From positions 3,228,783 to 3,292,782 of the forward strand of contig NZ_AP025490.1 in assembly GCF_024347495.1 (NCBI RefSeq): a stretch of DNA of 64,000 nt, in the 5' to 3' direction. Below the pieces are notes generated by a model. That model was not told the DNA's origin, made no database searches, and saw nothing but the letters and a program-made list of their open reading frames with translations. Made by a program: the position numbers and the translations under genes. Shown piece by piece: positions 34,853 to 46,962 of the stretch (positions are counted from its first letter, which is position 1; every line of letters begins with the position of its first letter). The stretch comes from Vibrio gallaecicus. GTDB taxonomy: Bacteria; Pseudomonadota; Gammaproteobacteria; Enterobacterales; Vibrionaceae.

Positions 34853-35821
34853 ATGACAGCTAAAACAGCAGATTTTATTTGGTTTAATGGTGAATTGGTT
34901 CCATGGGCTGAAGCGAACGTTCACGTTTTGACTCACGCTATGCACTACGGTACGTCAGTATTTGAAGGTGTTCGTTGTTACAACACACCAAAAGGTCCGG
35001 TTATTTTCCGTCACCCTGAACACGCACGCCGCCTAAAAGATTCAGCAAAAATTTATCGCTTCCCTATTCCATACACGGAAGAAGAAATCATGGAAGCAAC
35101 GCGTGAAACATTACGCCAGAACAAACTTAAGTCTGCGTATATCCGCCCTCTAGGCTTTGTTGGTAATGTTGGGTTGGGTGTTTGCCCTCCTGAAAACACT
35201 GAAATGGATCTAATCATCGCCGCTTTCCCTTGGGGTTCTTACCTTGGTGAAGAAGCTTTAGAGAACGGTGTTGATGCCATGATTTCAAGTTGGAATCGCG
35301 CCGCTCCAAATACTATCCCTACAGCGGCTAAAGCTGGTGGTAACTACCTTTCTTCATTGCTAGTTGGTGGTGAAGCTCGTCGTCATGGTTACGATGAAGG
35401 TATTGCGCTAAGCGTTGATGGCTACCTTTCTGAAGGTGCTGGCGAAAACATCTTTGTGATTCGTAACGGCGTACTTTCAACGCCACCAGCAACCAGTGCC
35501 ATTCTTCCTGGTATCACTCGCGATACCATCATGACGCTTGCAAAAGACATGGGTTATGAGGTTCGTGAAGAAAACATTGCTCGAGAAGCATTATACCTTG
35601 CAGACGAAGTATTTATGACTGGCACAGCGGCTGAAATTGTACCAGTACGCAGCGTAGATAAAATTACGGTAGGCGAAGGAAAACGAGGTCCTATTACAAC
35701 TAAAGTTCAAGCGGCTTACTTTGGTTTGTTTAATGGTACAACGGAAGATAAATGGGGCTGGTTAGATTATGTTTATCCAGAAAACCAAGCTAAAGACACT
35801 CAACAGCCAGCAGCCAAGTAA
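34853..35821 (+). CDS. ilvE: Branched-chain amino-acid aminotransferase IlvE
   Basis: PLP enzyme for the last step of Val, Leu and Ile synthesis. 322 residues of fold type IV; the E. coli protein is 309, the difference being a short C-terminal tail. PLP lysine is Lys160 in TAAKAGGNY. HAMHYGTSVFEGVR (near 28) and the EGAGENIFV block (near 194) are conserved. It is third in the operon, 11 bases after ilvM. Confidence 0.97.
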   Translation: MTAKTADFIWFNGELVPWAEANVHVLTHAMHYGTSVFEGVRCYNTPKGPVIFRHPEHARRLKDSAKIYRFPIPYTEEEIMEATRETLRQNKLKSAYIRPLGFVGNVGLGVCPPENTEMDLIIAAFPWGSYLGEEALENGVDAMISSWNRAAPNTIPTAAKAGGNYLSSLLVGGEARRHGYDEGIALSVDGYLSEGAGENIFVIRNGVLSTPPATSAILPGITRDTIMTLAKDMGYEVREENIAREALYLADEVFMTGTAAEIVPVRSVDKITVGEGKRGPITTKVQAAYFGLFNGTTEDKWGWLDYVYPENQAKDTQQPAAK

Positions 35822-35840
35822 TTTATAAGGATTTAATGCA

Positions 35841-37682
35841 ATGCCTATCTATCGTTCAGCAACAACTACTCACGGACGCAACATGGCTGGTGCGCGCGCT
35901 TTATGGCGTGCAACTGGCGTAAAAGATGATGATTTCGGTAAGCCAATCATTGCCGTTGTAAACTCGTTCACACAGTTTGTACCTGGTCACGTTCACCTTA
36001 AAGATATGGGTCAACTGGTTGCGGGTGAAATCGAAAAAGCAGGCGGTATCGCCAAAGAATTCAATACCATCGCAGTGGATGATGGTATCGCAATGGGTCA
36101 CGGCGGCATGCTGTACTCACTGCCGTCACGCGAACTTATCGCAGACTCAGTTGAATACATGGTTAATGCGCACTGTGCGGATGCCATGGTTTGTATTTCA
36201 AACTGTGACAAAATCACTCCGGGAATGATGATGGCTGCAATGCGCCTTAATATCCCAGTGATCTTTGTTTCAGGTGGTCCAATGGAAGCGGGTAAAACTA
36301 AGCTTTCTGATCAAATAATTAAACTCGATCTTGTTGATGCAATGATCCAAGGTGCCGATCCTACAATTTCAGATGAGCAAAGTGAGCAAGTTGAGCGTTC
36401 TGCATGTCCAACTTGTGGTTCATGTTCTGGCATGTTTACTGCGAACTCAATGAACTGCTTAACTGAAGCTCTTGGTCTATCTCAACCAGGTAATGGTTCT
36501 ATGTTAGCAACGCACGCAGACCGCGAAGAGTTGTTTATCAATGCGGGTAAACGCATTGTTGATCTAACGAAACGTTACTACGAGCAAGATGACGAATCAG
36601 CACTTCCACGTAACATCGCTAATCGCGCGGCATTTGATAATGCAATGGCGCTTGATATTGCAATGGGTGGTTCAAGTAACACCGTACTTCACCTATTAGC
36701 GGCTGCTCAAGAAGGTGAGATTGACTTTGACATGAGCGATATCGATGAGATGTCACGCCGTGTTCCACACCTGTGTAAAGTTGCTCCTTCAACACCTAAA
36801 TACCACATGGAAGATGTTCACCGTGCTGGTGGTGTAATGGCGATCCTTGGTGAGCTTGACCGTGCAGGTCTTCTTAATAACCAAACTCGTACTGTACTTG
36901 GCTTAAGCATGCAAGAACAGTTGGCTCAATATGACATCATGCAAACAGAAGATGAAGCTGTGCTTAAGTTCTTCCGTGCAGGTCCTGCTGGTATTCGTAC
37001 AACCAAAGCATTCTCACAGGATTGCCGCTGGGATCGTCTTGATGACGACCGTAAAGAAGGTTGTATCCGTACTAAAGAAAACGCATTCAGCCAAGAAGGT
37101 GGTCTAGCTGTTCTTTCGGGCAACATCGCTGTTGATGGATGTATCGTAAAGACTGCTGGTGTTGATGAAGAAAACCTTAAGTTCCAAGGTCCTGCGGTTG
37201 TTTTTGAAAGCCAAGATACCGCTGTAGATGGGATCTTAGCTGGCAAAGTGAAAGCCGGCGAAGTCGTTGTCATTCGTTATGAAGGTCCTAAGGGTGGTCC
37301 GGGCATGCAAGAGATGCTTTACCCTACGACTTACCTGAAATCGATGGGACTTGGTAAATCTTGTGCGCTTCTAACAGACGGTCGTTTCTCTGGTGGTACA
37401 TCTGGTCTATCGATTGGTCACGCCTCTCCTGAAGCGGCAAGTGGCGGTGTGATTGGTCTAGTTAACACTGGCGACATCATCACTATCGATATCCCAAACC
37501 GTTCAATCACCCTAGATATTTCTGACGATGAGCTAGCAGCACGTCGTGCAAAACAAGATGAACTAGGTTGGAAGCCAGTTAACCGTCAACGTGAAGTGTC
37601 ATTTGCACTAAAAGCTTATGCAAGCATGGCAACCAGTGCAGATAAAGGCGCGGTACGTGATAAGTCCAAATTAGAGGGCTAG
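35841..37682 (+). CDS. ilvD: Dihydroxyacid dehydratase IlvD
   Basis: Iron-sulfur dehydratase forming the 2-oxo acids of valine and isoleucine synthesis. 613 residues. The cluster cysteines lie in [11 protein letters not shown] (near 122) and [17 protein letters not shown] (near 192), and the C-terminal block [14 protein letters not shown] (near 514) is present. It lies 19 bases after ilvE. Confidence 0.98.
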   Translation: MPIYRSATTTHGRNMAGARALWRATGVKDDDFGKPIIAVVNSFTQFVPGHVHLKDMGQLVAGEIEKAGGIAKEFNTIAVDDGIAMGHGGMLYSLPSRELIADSVEYMVNAHCADAMVCISNCDKITPGMMMAAMRLNIPVIFVSGGPMEAGKTKLSDQIIKLDLVDAMIQGADPTISDEQSEQVERSACPTCGSCSGMFTANSMNCLTEALGLSQPGNGSMLATHADREELFINAGKRIVDLTKRYYEQDDESALPRNIANRAAFDNAMALDIAMGGSSNTVLHLLAAAQEGEIDFDMSDIDEMSRRVPHLCKVAPSTPKYHMEDVHRAGGVMAILGELDRAGLLNNQTRTVLGLSMQEQLAQYDIMQTEDEAVLKFFRAGPAGIRTTKAFSQDCRWDRLDDDRKEGCIRTKENAFSQEGGLAVLSGNIAVDGCIVKTAGVDEENLKFQGPAVVFESQDTAVDGILAGKVKAGEVVVIRYEGPKGGPGMQEMLYPTTYLKSMGLGKSCALLTDGRFSGGTSGLSIGHASPEAASGGVIGLVNTGDIITIDIPNRSITLDISDDELAARRAKQDELGWKPVNRQREVSFALKAYASMATSADKGAVRDKSKLEG

Positions 37683-37685
37683 CCA

Positions 37686-39233
37686 ATGACCGACGCTTTC
37701 CCTAAAAAGGAGCTCAAACAAACTGGTGCAGATTATCTGCGCCAGATCTTACGCGCTCCTGTCTATGAAGCAGCTATCGTGACACCTCTTCAAGAGATGC
37801 CACGTTTAGCGGCTCGTATAGGTAACCAAGTCCAGATAAAGCGTGAAGATCGCCAGCCTGTGCACTCGTTTAAATTACGTGGCGCTTACAACATGGTTTC
37901 GAGCTTATCTGATGAGCAAAAATCGGCTGGCGTGATTGCAGCATCAGCAGGCAATCATGCTCAAGGTATGGCGTTATCCGGCACAAAACTGGGGATTCAA
38001 ACCACGATTGTAATGCCGAAAACGACGCCAGATATCAAAGTGGATGCGGTTCGCAGCTTTGGTGGTAATGTCGTTTTACACGGCAATAACTTTGATGAAG
38101 CAAAAGCCGAAGCTGAACGTTTATCTGAATTGCATGGCTACACGTTTGTTCCTCCTTTCGATCACCCTCTAGTGATCGCAGGGCAAGGTACAATCGGTAT
38201 GGAGATGCTTCAACAAAATGGGCACCTGGATTACATTTTTGTGCCCGTTGGCGGTGGCGGTTTGGCGGCTGGGGTTGCTGTTCTTATTAAGCAATTAATG
38301 CCAGAAATTAAAGTCATTGCGGTTGAACCTGAAGACTCTTCATGCCTAAAAGCAGCATTAGATGCTGGTGAACCTGTCGTTTTAGACCAAGTCAGTATGT
38401 TTGCTGACGGTGTAGCGGTTAAGCGTATTGGTGAAGAGACATTCCGCCTTTGTCAGAAATACTTAGATGGACACATTGCGGTATCCAGCGATGAAATTTG
38501 TGCTGCCGTAAAAGATATCTTCGAAGACACTCGTGCCATCGCAGAACCTTCTGGTGCACTTGCTTTAGCTGGTTTGAAAAAATTTGCAGAGCAACATCAA
38601 CTAAAAGACAAACAGCTTAGTACTGTATTGTCAGGCGCAAATACCAACTTTCATGGGTTGCGTTATGTTTCTGAACGTTGTGAGCTTGGTGAAAAACGTG
38701 AAGGTTTACTGGCAGTGACTATTCCAGAGCGCCAAGGGGCATTCTTAGAGTTCTGCAATATCATTGGTGGGCGAGCTGTCACTGAGTTTAACTATCGCTA
38801 TAACGATGACAGCCTAGCGAATATTTTTGTCGGTGTACGCTTACAAGGCGGGCAAGAAGAGCTAGATGGTATCATTACCGATCTTCGCGATGGTGGATAC
38901 CCAGTTGTTGATTTGTCTGATGATGAAATGGCAAAACTGCACGTTCGTTACATGATTGGCGGCAAACCCTCGAAACCAATAAAAGAACGATTATACAGTT
39001 TTGAATTTCCTGAATACCCTGGAGCATTATTAAAATTCTTAGATACTCTAGGTACGCACTGGAATATTAGCCTTTTCAATTACCGTAACCATGGTGCTGA
39101 CTATGGTCGAGTGCTGTGTGGTTTTGAGCTGAGTGATGATGATTTGATCACTTTTTCTAGCCACTTACGTGAGTTAGGCTACCAATGTAAAGACGAAACC
39201 GATAACCCTTCTTATCAGTTCTTCCTGTCATAA
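37686..39233 (+). CDS. ilvA: Threonine ammonia-lyase, biosynthetic IlvA
   Basis: PLP enzyme converting threonine to 2-oxobutyrate, the entry to isoleucine; feedback-inhibited by isoleucine. 515 residues. The catalytic domain has PLP Lys63 in HSFKLRGAY and the phosphate-binding GGGGLAAG (near 190). Two ACT-like regulatory repeats fill the C-terminus from about 325, marking the biosynthetic form. It starts 3 bases after ilvD and closes the operon. Confidence 0.98.
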   Translation: MTDAFPKKELKQTGADYLRQILRAPVYEAAIVTPLQEMPRLAARIGNQVQIKREDRQPVHSFKLRGAYNMVSSLSDEQKSAGVIAASAGNHAQGMALSGTKLGIQTTIVMPKTTPDIKVDAVRSFGGNVVLHGNNFDEAKAEAERLSELHGYTFVPPFDHPLVIAGQGTIGMEMLQQNGHLDYIFVPVGGGGLAAGVAVLIKQLMPEIKVIAVEPEDSSCLKAALDAGEPVVLDQVSMFADGVAVKRIGEETFRLCQKYLDGHIAVSSDEICAAVKDIFEDTRAIAEPSGALALAGLKKFAEQHQLKDKQLSTVLSGANTNFHGLRYVSERCELGEKREGLLAVTIPERQGAFLEFCNIIGGRAVTEFNYRYNDDSLANIFVGVRLQGGQEELDGIITDLRDGGYPVVDLSDDEMAKLHVRYMIGGKPSKPIKERLYSFEFPEYPGALLKFLDTLGTHWNISLFNYRNHGADYGRVLCGFELSDDDLITFSSHLRELGYQCKDETDNPSYQFFLS

Positions 39234-39264
39234 TACTGGTCAATAAAATCTTTATAAGCATCCA

Positions 39265-39298
39265 AAAGAGCGAATTTATGTCGCTCTTTTTCTTTTTG
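39265..39298. terminator. Terminator after the ilv operon
   Basis: AAGAGCGA-ATTTATG-TCGCTCTT with T5C T5 beyond. The left flank is A-rich, so it may also stop punR transcription from the opposite side. Confidence 0.85.
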
Positions 39299-39343
39299 TG
39301 TGCTCTTTCGTTTAACTGATTTTTATGGATAACGCTTCTTACT

Positions 39344-40258
39344 TCAAACAACCTTTCGGTGCTCTAACCAATCTTGATGAAGTTGCTCACTTGACCCTAA
39401 ATAATTAACCATCCATTCAATAAGCTTATGATTATCATCTTTTTTCCACACTAAACAACATTGGCTTTGAGGGCTGTCTTCTGGGAGTATTTTCTCCACC
39501 AGCAAACCTTGTTGAATGATAGGTGCCGCAATATGTCTTGGCATATAACCCACTCCGACACCATTCTTTAGGCACTCAATCGCGCTATACCAATTAGGCA
39601 ATAGGAGCCTTCTTTGGGAAGCATAATGACCAGCATGACGTTTAGGCAATACGCTTGAGGTGTCATCTAAACAAATAGCTGGAAATTGACTCACAAATTC
39701 CTCAGTCAATTGCTGCTCTCGTACACAAGGGTGACTTGGTGACATAACAAATGCCCAATCTAAACGCCCCATATCTTTGACCTCAAAATCTCCACCAACA
39801 GGTACAGCAGATGTCGCTCCAATAACAATATCCGCCCTTCCTTGCGCTATAGCCTCCCAGGACCCGTTAAATACTTCCATGTTGATTTGTAGTTCAGCAA
39901 AATCAAATGTCTGATAAAACTCTTCTATCAGTGGTTTCATCTTATCGAGCTTAACCACATTATCTAGAGTCAGCCTTAGTGTCTTTTTCCATCCTTTAGC
40001 AGCACGCTTTGTTTGCGCCCTCACCTCTTCCATTTGCCTCAGTAAAGAACGAGCTTCTTCAATAAACAATTCACCGGCCGGTGTCAGTTCCACTTTCCTT
40101 GGTAAGCGTCGAAATAGAATCACATCGAGTTCTTGCTCAACTTGCCTGACACCATAACTGATCGCTGAGGGAACTTTATGCAATTGTTCAGCTGCCGCAG
40201 TGAAGCTACCCAGCCGAGCCACAGTATCGAGCATTTCTAGAGAGGATTTAGAAAACAT
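39344..40258 (-). CDS. punR: LysR-family regulator PunR
   Basis: 304-residue LysR regulator. The winged-helix DNA-binding part covers 1-60 (GSFTAAAEQLHKVPSAISY) and the periplasmic-binding-like effector domain covers 90-295. The match to E. coli PunR (YdhB) is clear in VPSAISY, VFNGSWEAI and GATSAVPVGG, and the gene is divergent from a PunC-type exchanger, as in E. coli. PunR activates punC in response to adenine-related ligands in E. coli; the same is inferred here. Confidence 0.86.
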   Translation of the reverse strand: MFSKSSLEMLDTVARLGSFTAAAEQLHKVPSAISYGVRQVEQELDVILFRRLPRKVELTPAGELFIEEARSLLRQMEEVRAQTKRAAKGWKKTLRLTLDNVVKLDKMKPLIEEFYQTFDFAELQINMEVFNGSWEAIAQGRADIVIGATSAVPVGGDFEVKDMGRLDWAFVMSPSHPCVREQQLTEEFVSQFPAICLDDTSSVLPKRHAGHYASQRRLLLPNWYSAIECLKNGVGVGYMPRHIAAPIIQQGLLVEKILPEDSPQSQCCLVWKKDDNHKLIEWMVNYLGSSEQLHQDWLEHRKVV

Positions 40259-40418
40259 AAGCCTTCAAATTTTTTGATTGATAACTACACATTTTAACGT
40301 TTTATTTTATTTAATGCTAAAAATAGAATACGAAACACAGAATACAAAGGGATTAATACCACTTTGTTTAAACAATAAATTTGATAACAAGCTAAGTTAT
40401 CTAAGCTCATGGCACCTT

Positions 40419-41630
40419 ATGAATATCTCCAAGTTTCAACTCGTTTATCTTGCTGCATTATCTATGCTCGGTTTTATCGCCACTGATATGTACCTTCCTG
40501 CTTTTAAAATCATGGAAATTGATTTTGCTACAGGCCCAGAACAAATTGCTCTTTCTTTAACAGTCTTTTTAGTCGGTATGGCTTTAGGTCAACTGCTTTG
40601 GGGACTTGCTAGCGATAAATATGGTCACAGGAATACACTTGCAGCCGGTTTAGCGCTATTCACTCTGGCATCATTTGGATTAGCGTTTAGTACTGAAGTC
40701 TGGCAACTCCTTGCATTACGCTTTGTACAAGCTATTGGAGTATGTGCTCCAGCGGTTATCTGGCAAGCGATGGTGATCAAGCGCTATTCAGCGTCTAGCA
40801 GCCAACAAATTTTTGCAACCATCATGCCCCTTGTGGCTTTATCTCCAGCTTTAGCACCTCAATTAGGTGTTGTGTTAGCCGATACTTTCGGATGGCATAG
40901 TATCTTCATTGTATTGACGCTAATGGGTGCTCTTCTAATCGCCACTACAATGGCTCAGCCCCAAGAGAAACCTGAAGTAAGAGAAACATCCGTTGGTAAT
41001 GACATTAAGTCGCTTCTGAAGTCTAAATCTTACCTAGGCAATGTAATAATGTTTGCTTCTGCATCGGCTGCGTTCTTTGCGTACCTAACGGGAATGCCTG
41101 AAATTATGGCTAAGCTAGGGTATGAAGCAAAAGATATTGGTTTGAGCTTCATTCCACAGACGATTGCATTCATGGTAGGTGGCTACTTAGGTAAAGTTGG
41201 CGTTAAGAAGTTTGGTGACTCTCGCGTACTTAAACACTTAGTCGGGCTATTTAGCGTTTCAACACTGCTTATTTTTGTCGCTTCACAATGGGAATTAACT
41301 TCAATTTGGCCTTTGCTTGCTCCTTTCTGCTTAATCGCAGTGGCGAATGGTGCTCTTTACCCAATCGTTGTAAACCGAGCGCTATCTAGCGCAAAACAAA
41401 GCCCAGCAACGGCTGCAGGTCTTCAGAACAGTTTACAAATCTGTATCAGTAGCTTTGCAAGTGGCTTAGTTGCTGCAATGGCAAGCAGCGCATTACAGGT
41501 TACTGGTGTGACAATTGTGATTTGTTTAATGGGATTATGGATTGGCTACATTGTTGCAAACCGTGAATTATCACAGCACTTCACAACACCAGATAACTCT
41601 CGAGTTGTACTTGAAGAAAACCAAGACTAG
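40419..41630 (+). CDS. punC: Bcr/CflA-type MFS transporter, PunC-like purine permease
   Basis: 403-residue major facilitator with about 12 membrane helices. LGFIATDMYLPAF at the start and LLWGLASDKYGHRN in the first loop are the DHA1 motifs, and CAPAVIWQAMV and GASASA-like helix residues resemble E. coli PunC (YdhC), a purine nucleoside importer. The start is ATG 40419; the frame opens 47 codons earlier in an AT-rich intergenic segment. It faces punR across 160 bases and is probably activated by it. Drug export cannot be excluded. Confidence 0.85.
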   Translation: MNISKFQLVYLAALSMLGFIATDMYLPAFKIMEIDFATGPEQIALSLTVFLVGMALGQLLWGLASDKYGHRNTLAAGLALFTLASFGLAFSTEVWQLLALRFVQAIGVCAPAVIWQAMVIKRYSASSSQQIFATIMPLVALSPALAPQLGVVLADTFGWHSIFIVLTLMGALLIATTMAQPQEKPEVRETSVGNDIKSLLKSKSYLGNVIMFASASAAFFAYLTGMPEIMAKLGYEAKDIGLSFIPQTIAFMVGGYLGKVGVKKFGDSRVLKHLVGLFSVSTLLIFVASQWELTSIWPLLAPFCLIAVANGALYPIVVNRALSSAKQSPATAAGLQNSLQICISSFASGLVAAMASSALQVTGVTIVICLMGLWIGYIVANRELSQHFTTPDNSRVVLEENQD

Positions 41631-41654
41631 AGCTTAAATAAACTCTATCGGAAA

Positions 41655-41688
41655 TAAAAAGAGCGAGTATTACTCGCTCTTTTTATTT
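41655..41688. terminator. Bidirectional terminator between punC and the diguanylate cyclase gene
   Basis: AAAAAGAGCGAGTA-TTACTCGCTCTTTTT, a near-perfect stem with A and T tracts on both flanks, lies between two convergent genes and should serve both. Confidence 0.93.
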
Positions 41689-43359
41689 CTACTTAGAGTC
41701 CGACTCAATGACTTCTAAAGTTGGAGCTTTTTTCCGGCTATATTCATTATAATTAACCACTCGACTACGCCCCATATCTTTAGCTAGATAAAGCGCATTA
41801 TCGGCCATCTTAACCAGAGACTCAGTATCAGAAGCTGGCTTCGGGTAGGTTGACACGCCAATCGACACACCCAACTGACCTAATGATAATCCCTTGTATT
41901 CTAAGTGCATTGAACGCACCGCATCACACAGCGTCTGACCAAATTCTGTCGCTTCTTGCATGGTGTAATGAGGAAGCAGCACAGCTAGCTCTTCTCCTCC
42001 AAGTCGACAAGCAATCTCATCTTCACTTACGCTCTGCTTAAGCAACGCACTGATTTCTTTCAATACGAAGTCACCAGCATCATGACCAAAGTTGTCATTA
42101 AAACGTTTGAAGTGATCCAAATCGAGCATCAACAACGACAATGGTTGTTCGCTGGTGGCAGAGTTCATCGAATGCTCTTCTAGTTTCTGCTCAAAGAAAC
42201 GACGGTTGAACAAACCCGTTAATGGATCGCTTAGAGCTTGTGAACGTAGCTTCTCTTGGAGACTCAAGTTAGCCAATGCTAAACCTAGGTGCTCTGAAAC
42301 ACTGAAAGCCAGTTGCTCTATGATTGGGTCAATTTTTATATCACCGACACCGAAGTAAAGGTGCATGATACCGATGGTATTACCATGTGCAGTCAGCGGA
42401 ATACAAAGGGTTTGGTTGTTATCCATCTCATGCATGTGACCACAAGTTAAAGAATGGAAATCATCATTCGATTGATGTGCTCGCCCCTTACGCAATGACC
42501 AACATTCTTCTGGTGCAAAGCTTGCGCTGCCCGGCCATGTTTCTCCCCAGTCCAATTGTGTTATTAGTTGGTTACGCGATGCTCGCATCAGAGAAACACT
42601 GCCGTTCACGTTACCAAGGATTCGAGGCAGGATATCAGAGACAATTTGCTGCGCTTCAACCATGTTATTACACGCCGCCAGCATATTCGCTAAGCGATGC
42701 ATCAACTCGATCTCATGGGTTCGTTGACGAATACGCTCGTCTTGTTTTTTCTGTTCTTCTTCAACCTTATGAGTGATCTGGCGATTGCTCACATAAGATG
42801 TACCGATCAAGAAGCTTAAACTCAGTAGCACCATACCAATCAAAATTCCCATCAACTGGAAATTCATTTGCTTTAATTGATGCATAGGAGAAGAAATGAC
42901 GATAACGAAATTCAGACCATTGATCGATTCTTGGCGGGAGTAATAAATTCGGTCTACAGATGTCACGGTGCTAAACCTAACATCACTACCAATACCGAGC
43001 TCTAAAGCTTGCTGGAACTCAGGGCGGTCGCTGTGGTTTTCTACGCTGGCGAGTGCGTGATCAGACAGATCGGTATCACCAACAACAACACCATCTGGAT
43101 TAATAACTTGAATTCTCAAGCTGGTATTAGCCTGAGTTAAATCACCGATATAATCATCGACATCGAGATCTGTGGTAAATGAATGACTGTCTTCACGCAT
43201 TTCATATACCACATCAGACATCAACGAAATAAGGTGGTTACGTTCGTTCTCTACAACTAACTTCTCTAATGTGATGTAAAAACCATATAAGCCCACCAGC
43301 ATTGAAAAAGATAAAATAACGATTGGCAAAGTTTGCCATTTTTTGTCGACTAATCTCAC
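41689..43359 (-). CDS. Membrane sensor diguanylate cyclase (GAF-GGDEF)
   Basis: 556-residue cyclic-di-GMP synthase. Membrane helix 1 (about 12-31), a periplasmic sensor region (about 32-165), helix 2 (about 166-190), a short coiled segment, a GAF-like domain (about 215-355) and a GGDEF domain (about 385-545). The active site is GGEEL (454-458), preceded by CRL. The allosteric I-site RxxD is replaced by SEDE, so product inhibition is probably lost. DPLTGLFNRRFF and LDLDHFKRFND are intact, so catalysis is expected. It stands alone; its input signal is unknown. Confidence 0.93.
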   Translation of the reverse strand: MRLVDKKWQTLPIVILSFSMLVGLYGFYITLEKLVVENERNHLISLMSDVVYEMREDSHSFTTDLDVDDYIGDLTQANTSLRIQVINPDGVVVGDTDLSDHALASVENHSDRPEFQQALELGIGSDVRFSTVTSVDRIYYSRQESINGLNFVIVISSPMHQLKQMNFQLMGILIGMVLLSLSFLIGTSYVSNRQITHKVEEEQKKQDERIRQRTHEIELMHRLANMLAACNNMVEAQQIVSDILPRILGNVNGSVSLMRASRNQLITQLDWGETWPGSASFAPEECWSLRKGRAHQSNDDFHSLTCGHMHEMDNNQTLCIPLTAHGNTIGIMHLYFGVGDIKIDPIIEQLAFSVSEHLGLALANLSLQEKLRSQALSDPLTGLFNRRFFEQKLEEHSMNSATSEQPLSLLMLDLDHFKRFNDNFGHDAGDFVLKEISALLKQSVSEDEIACRLGGEELAVLLPHYTMQEATEFGQTLCDAVRSMHLEYKGLSLGQLGVSIGVSTYPKPASDTESLVKMADNALYLAKDMGRSRVVNYNEYSRKKAPTLEVIESDSK

Positions 43360-43461
43360 TACGTAACCATTTTAACTTACAGAACATCGATCTGAATAAT
43401 ATCAATCTACCAACAAAATACAATTCCGAAGTTGATTATTTTCCTATCACAAATCGCCTAC

Positions 43462-43489
43462 AAAAAAGCCAGCAACATAGTTACTGGCT
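43462..43489 (-). terminator. glmU intrinsic terminator
   Basis: On the minus strand GCCAGTAAC-TAT-GTTGCTGGC (one G-U pair) precedes six T. It lies about 55 bases after the glmU stop. Confidence 0.8.
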
Positions 43490-43541
43490 CTTAATACACT
43501 CAATGACTAAAGTTTTAGCTCTAGCCAGATTTATGTTTAAT

Positions 43542-44900
43542 CTATTTTTTAGTTGGACGTGCCCAATTTGCGATCTTGCGCTCTTTAGCACGACTAATAA
43601 TAAGTTCATTTTCAGAAACATCACGAGTTACTGTCGAACCAGCACCAACGGTAGCACCATTACCTATCGTTACAGGCGCGATTAATTGGCTATCTGAACC
43701 AACGAATACGTCATCGCCAATGATAGTCTTAAACTTATTAGCACCATCGTAGTTACAAGTAATAGCACCTGCACCAACGTTCACACGCTGACCGATTTCA
43801 GCATCCCCAAGATAAGTTAAGTGGTTAGCTTTAGAACCTTCACCTAAGCAAGTATTCTTCACTTCAACAAAGTTACCCACATGAGAGTTATTACGCATGT
43901 CTGCACCAGGACGAAGGCGAGTAAATGGACCTACAGTACAATCCTCACCAACTGTCGCACCATCAATGATGCTGTAAGGGCGAACGATTGTGTTGTCATC
44001 AATTTCACAGTCTTTCAGTACGCAGCCAGTACCAATAACTACGTTATCGCCAATGCTAACAGTACCTTCAATAATAACATTCGTATCAATCTCGACATCC
44101 ATACCACATTGTAATTCACCACGTAAATCAAAACGGCTTGGATCGCGTAGCATGACACCTTGCTTCAATAATTTATCTGCTTGCTCAGCTTGATAAGCAC
44201 GCTCTAAGCGAGCCAGTTGAGAACGGTCATTAACGCCTTCAACTTCAATAGGGCTTACTGGGTGAACGGCTTCAACAGCACGACCTTCATCGTGAGCTGC
44301 TGCAATAACGTCAGTCAGGTAGTATTCACCTTGTGCGTTGTCATTGCTTAGGCCTGATAACCAACGCTTAAGATCGCCACCTGTTGCGACCATAACGCCA
44401 GTATTGATCTCTTTGATAAGCTTCTGCTCATCGGTTGCATCTTTCTGCTCAACGATTGCCACAACAGGGCCATTGCGACGAATGATACGACCGTAACCCA
44501 TAGGGTTATCTAGAACGACAGTAAGTAGCGCGATACCACCGTTTGGTTGAGCGTCTAATAGGTTTTCAATGGTTTCTGGCGAGATCAGTGGAACATCACC
44601 GTATAGCACAAGTACTTTTTCATCATCAGCGAAATGTGCAGATGCCTGGTCGACCGCGTGGCCGGTACCTAGCTGTTCAGCTTGTAGAGCCCAATTAACC
44701 GATTCTTGTGCAAGTGTCGATTTCATTTGTTCACCACCATGGCCGTAAACAAGATGAATATTTTGAGCACCTAAACCATTACAAGTATCGATAACATGCT
44801 TCACCATCGGCTTACCTGCAAGCGTATGCAGAACCTTTGGTGTGTTTGAATACATGCGAGTGCCTTTTCCCGCTGCGAGAATTACCGCGCTAAACTTCAT
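43542..44900 (-). CDS. glmU: Bifunctional GlcNAc-1-P uridyltransferase / GlcN-1-P acetyltransferase GlmU
   Basis: Makes UDP-GlcNAc for peptidoglycan and LPS in two steps. 452 residues. The N-terminal pyrophosphorylase domain has LAAGKGTRM (from 8); the C-terminal left-handed beta-helix acetyltransferase domain (from about 250) has [12 protein letters not shown] with the catalytic histidine and the [10 protein letters not shown] loop. The start at ATG 44900 fits the family; an in-frame ATG six codons upstream is less likely. It lies downstream of the atp operon after 183 bases and a terminator, as in E. coli. Confidence 0.97.
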   Translation of the reverse strand: MKFSAVILAAGKGTRMYSNTPKVLHTLAGKPMVKHVIDTCNGLGAQNIHLVYGHGGEQMKSTLAQESVNWALQAEQLGTGHAVDQASAHFADDEKVLVLYGDVPLISPETIENLLDAQPNGGIALLTVVLDNPMGYGRIIRRNGPVVAIVEQKDATDEQKLIKEINTGVMVATGGDLKRWLSGLSNDNAQGEYYLTDVIAAAHDEGRAVEAVHPVSPIEVEGVNDRSQLARLERAYQAEQADKLLKQGVMLRDPSRFDLRGELQCGMDVEIDTNVIIEGTVSIGDNVVIGTGCVLKDCEIDDNTIVRPYSIIDGATVGEDCTVGPFTRLRPGADMRNNSHVGNFVEVKNTCLGEGSKANHLTYLGDAEIGQRVNVGAGAITCNYDGANKFKTIIGDDVFVGSDSQLIAPVTIGNGATVGAGSTVTRDVSENELIISRAKERKIANWARPTKK

Positions 44901-45029
44901 TGTAAACCTATCCAACATTATTTTTTATTAAGCCGATATTGTAACCGTTTTTGGAAAAAAAATTAAATCGCAATAACCATTTAACCGATATTGATATGGA
45001 AAAGGAACACTTTTGAGAATCCAAAAAGG

Positions 45030-45057
45030 CAAAAAGGCGACCCTTAGGTCGCCTTTA
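45030..45057 (-). terminator. atp operon terminator
   Basis: The minus strand GGCGACC-TAAG-GGTCGCC is followed by TTTTT, about 28 bases after the atpC stop. The same stem sequence is used downstream of yidC. Confidence 0.92.
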
Positions 45058-45083
45058 TCTCAGAGTCTATAATCTTATAAAGA

Positions 45084-45506
45084 TTAACGACGCTGTTTTG
45101 TCAGTTCGATAACTCGTAACTGAGCAATGGCTTTAGCCAGTTCACCGGCCGCTTGTGCGAAGTCTATGTCGCCATGCTGATTTTGGATATTCTCCACAGC
45201 CTTGCGTTTAGCTTCTTCCGCCTTTGCTGCGTCTAGTTCTTCACCACGGATAGCTGTATCAGCCAGTACAGTCGCTGTACCAGGTTGAACTTCTACCATA
45301 CCACCAGAAACATAAATGATTTCTTCGTGGCCGTGCTGCTTAACAATACGCACCATACCAGGCTTGATAGCGGTCAGCAGTGGAGTGTGACCATGGAAAA
45401 TACCAAGCTCACCCTCACTACCGGTCACCTGAAACGTTTCAACAAGACCAGAGAAAAGTTGTTTCTCGGCACTTACAACGTCTAGGTGAAAGGTTATTGC
45501 TGCCAT
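45084..45506 (-). CDS. atpC: ATP synthase epsilon subunit AtpC
   Basis: 140-residue subunit of the F1 stalk that couples rotation and inhibits ATP hydrolysis. The N-terminal beta sandwich (about 1-87) has [15 protein letters not shown] and GEHGTPLL-type residues ([11 protein letters not shown]); the C-terminal helical hairpin begins near 90. It is the last gene of the operon, 18 bases after atpD, and ends at the terminator. Confidence 0.97.
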   Translation of the reverse strand: MAAITFHLDVVSAEKQLFSGLVETFQVTGSEGELGIFHGHTPLLTAIKPGMVRIVKQHGHEEIIYVSGGMVEVQPGTATVLADTAIRGEELDAAKAEEAKRKAVENIQNQHGDIDFAQAAGELAKAIAQLRVIELTKQRR

Positions 45507-45524
45507 ATCGCCTCCTAGTTAGCC

Positions 45525-46946
<1,422 letters not shown>

Positions 46947-46962
46947 TTAGTTTTACCTAAGC

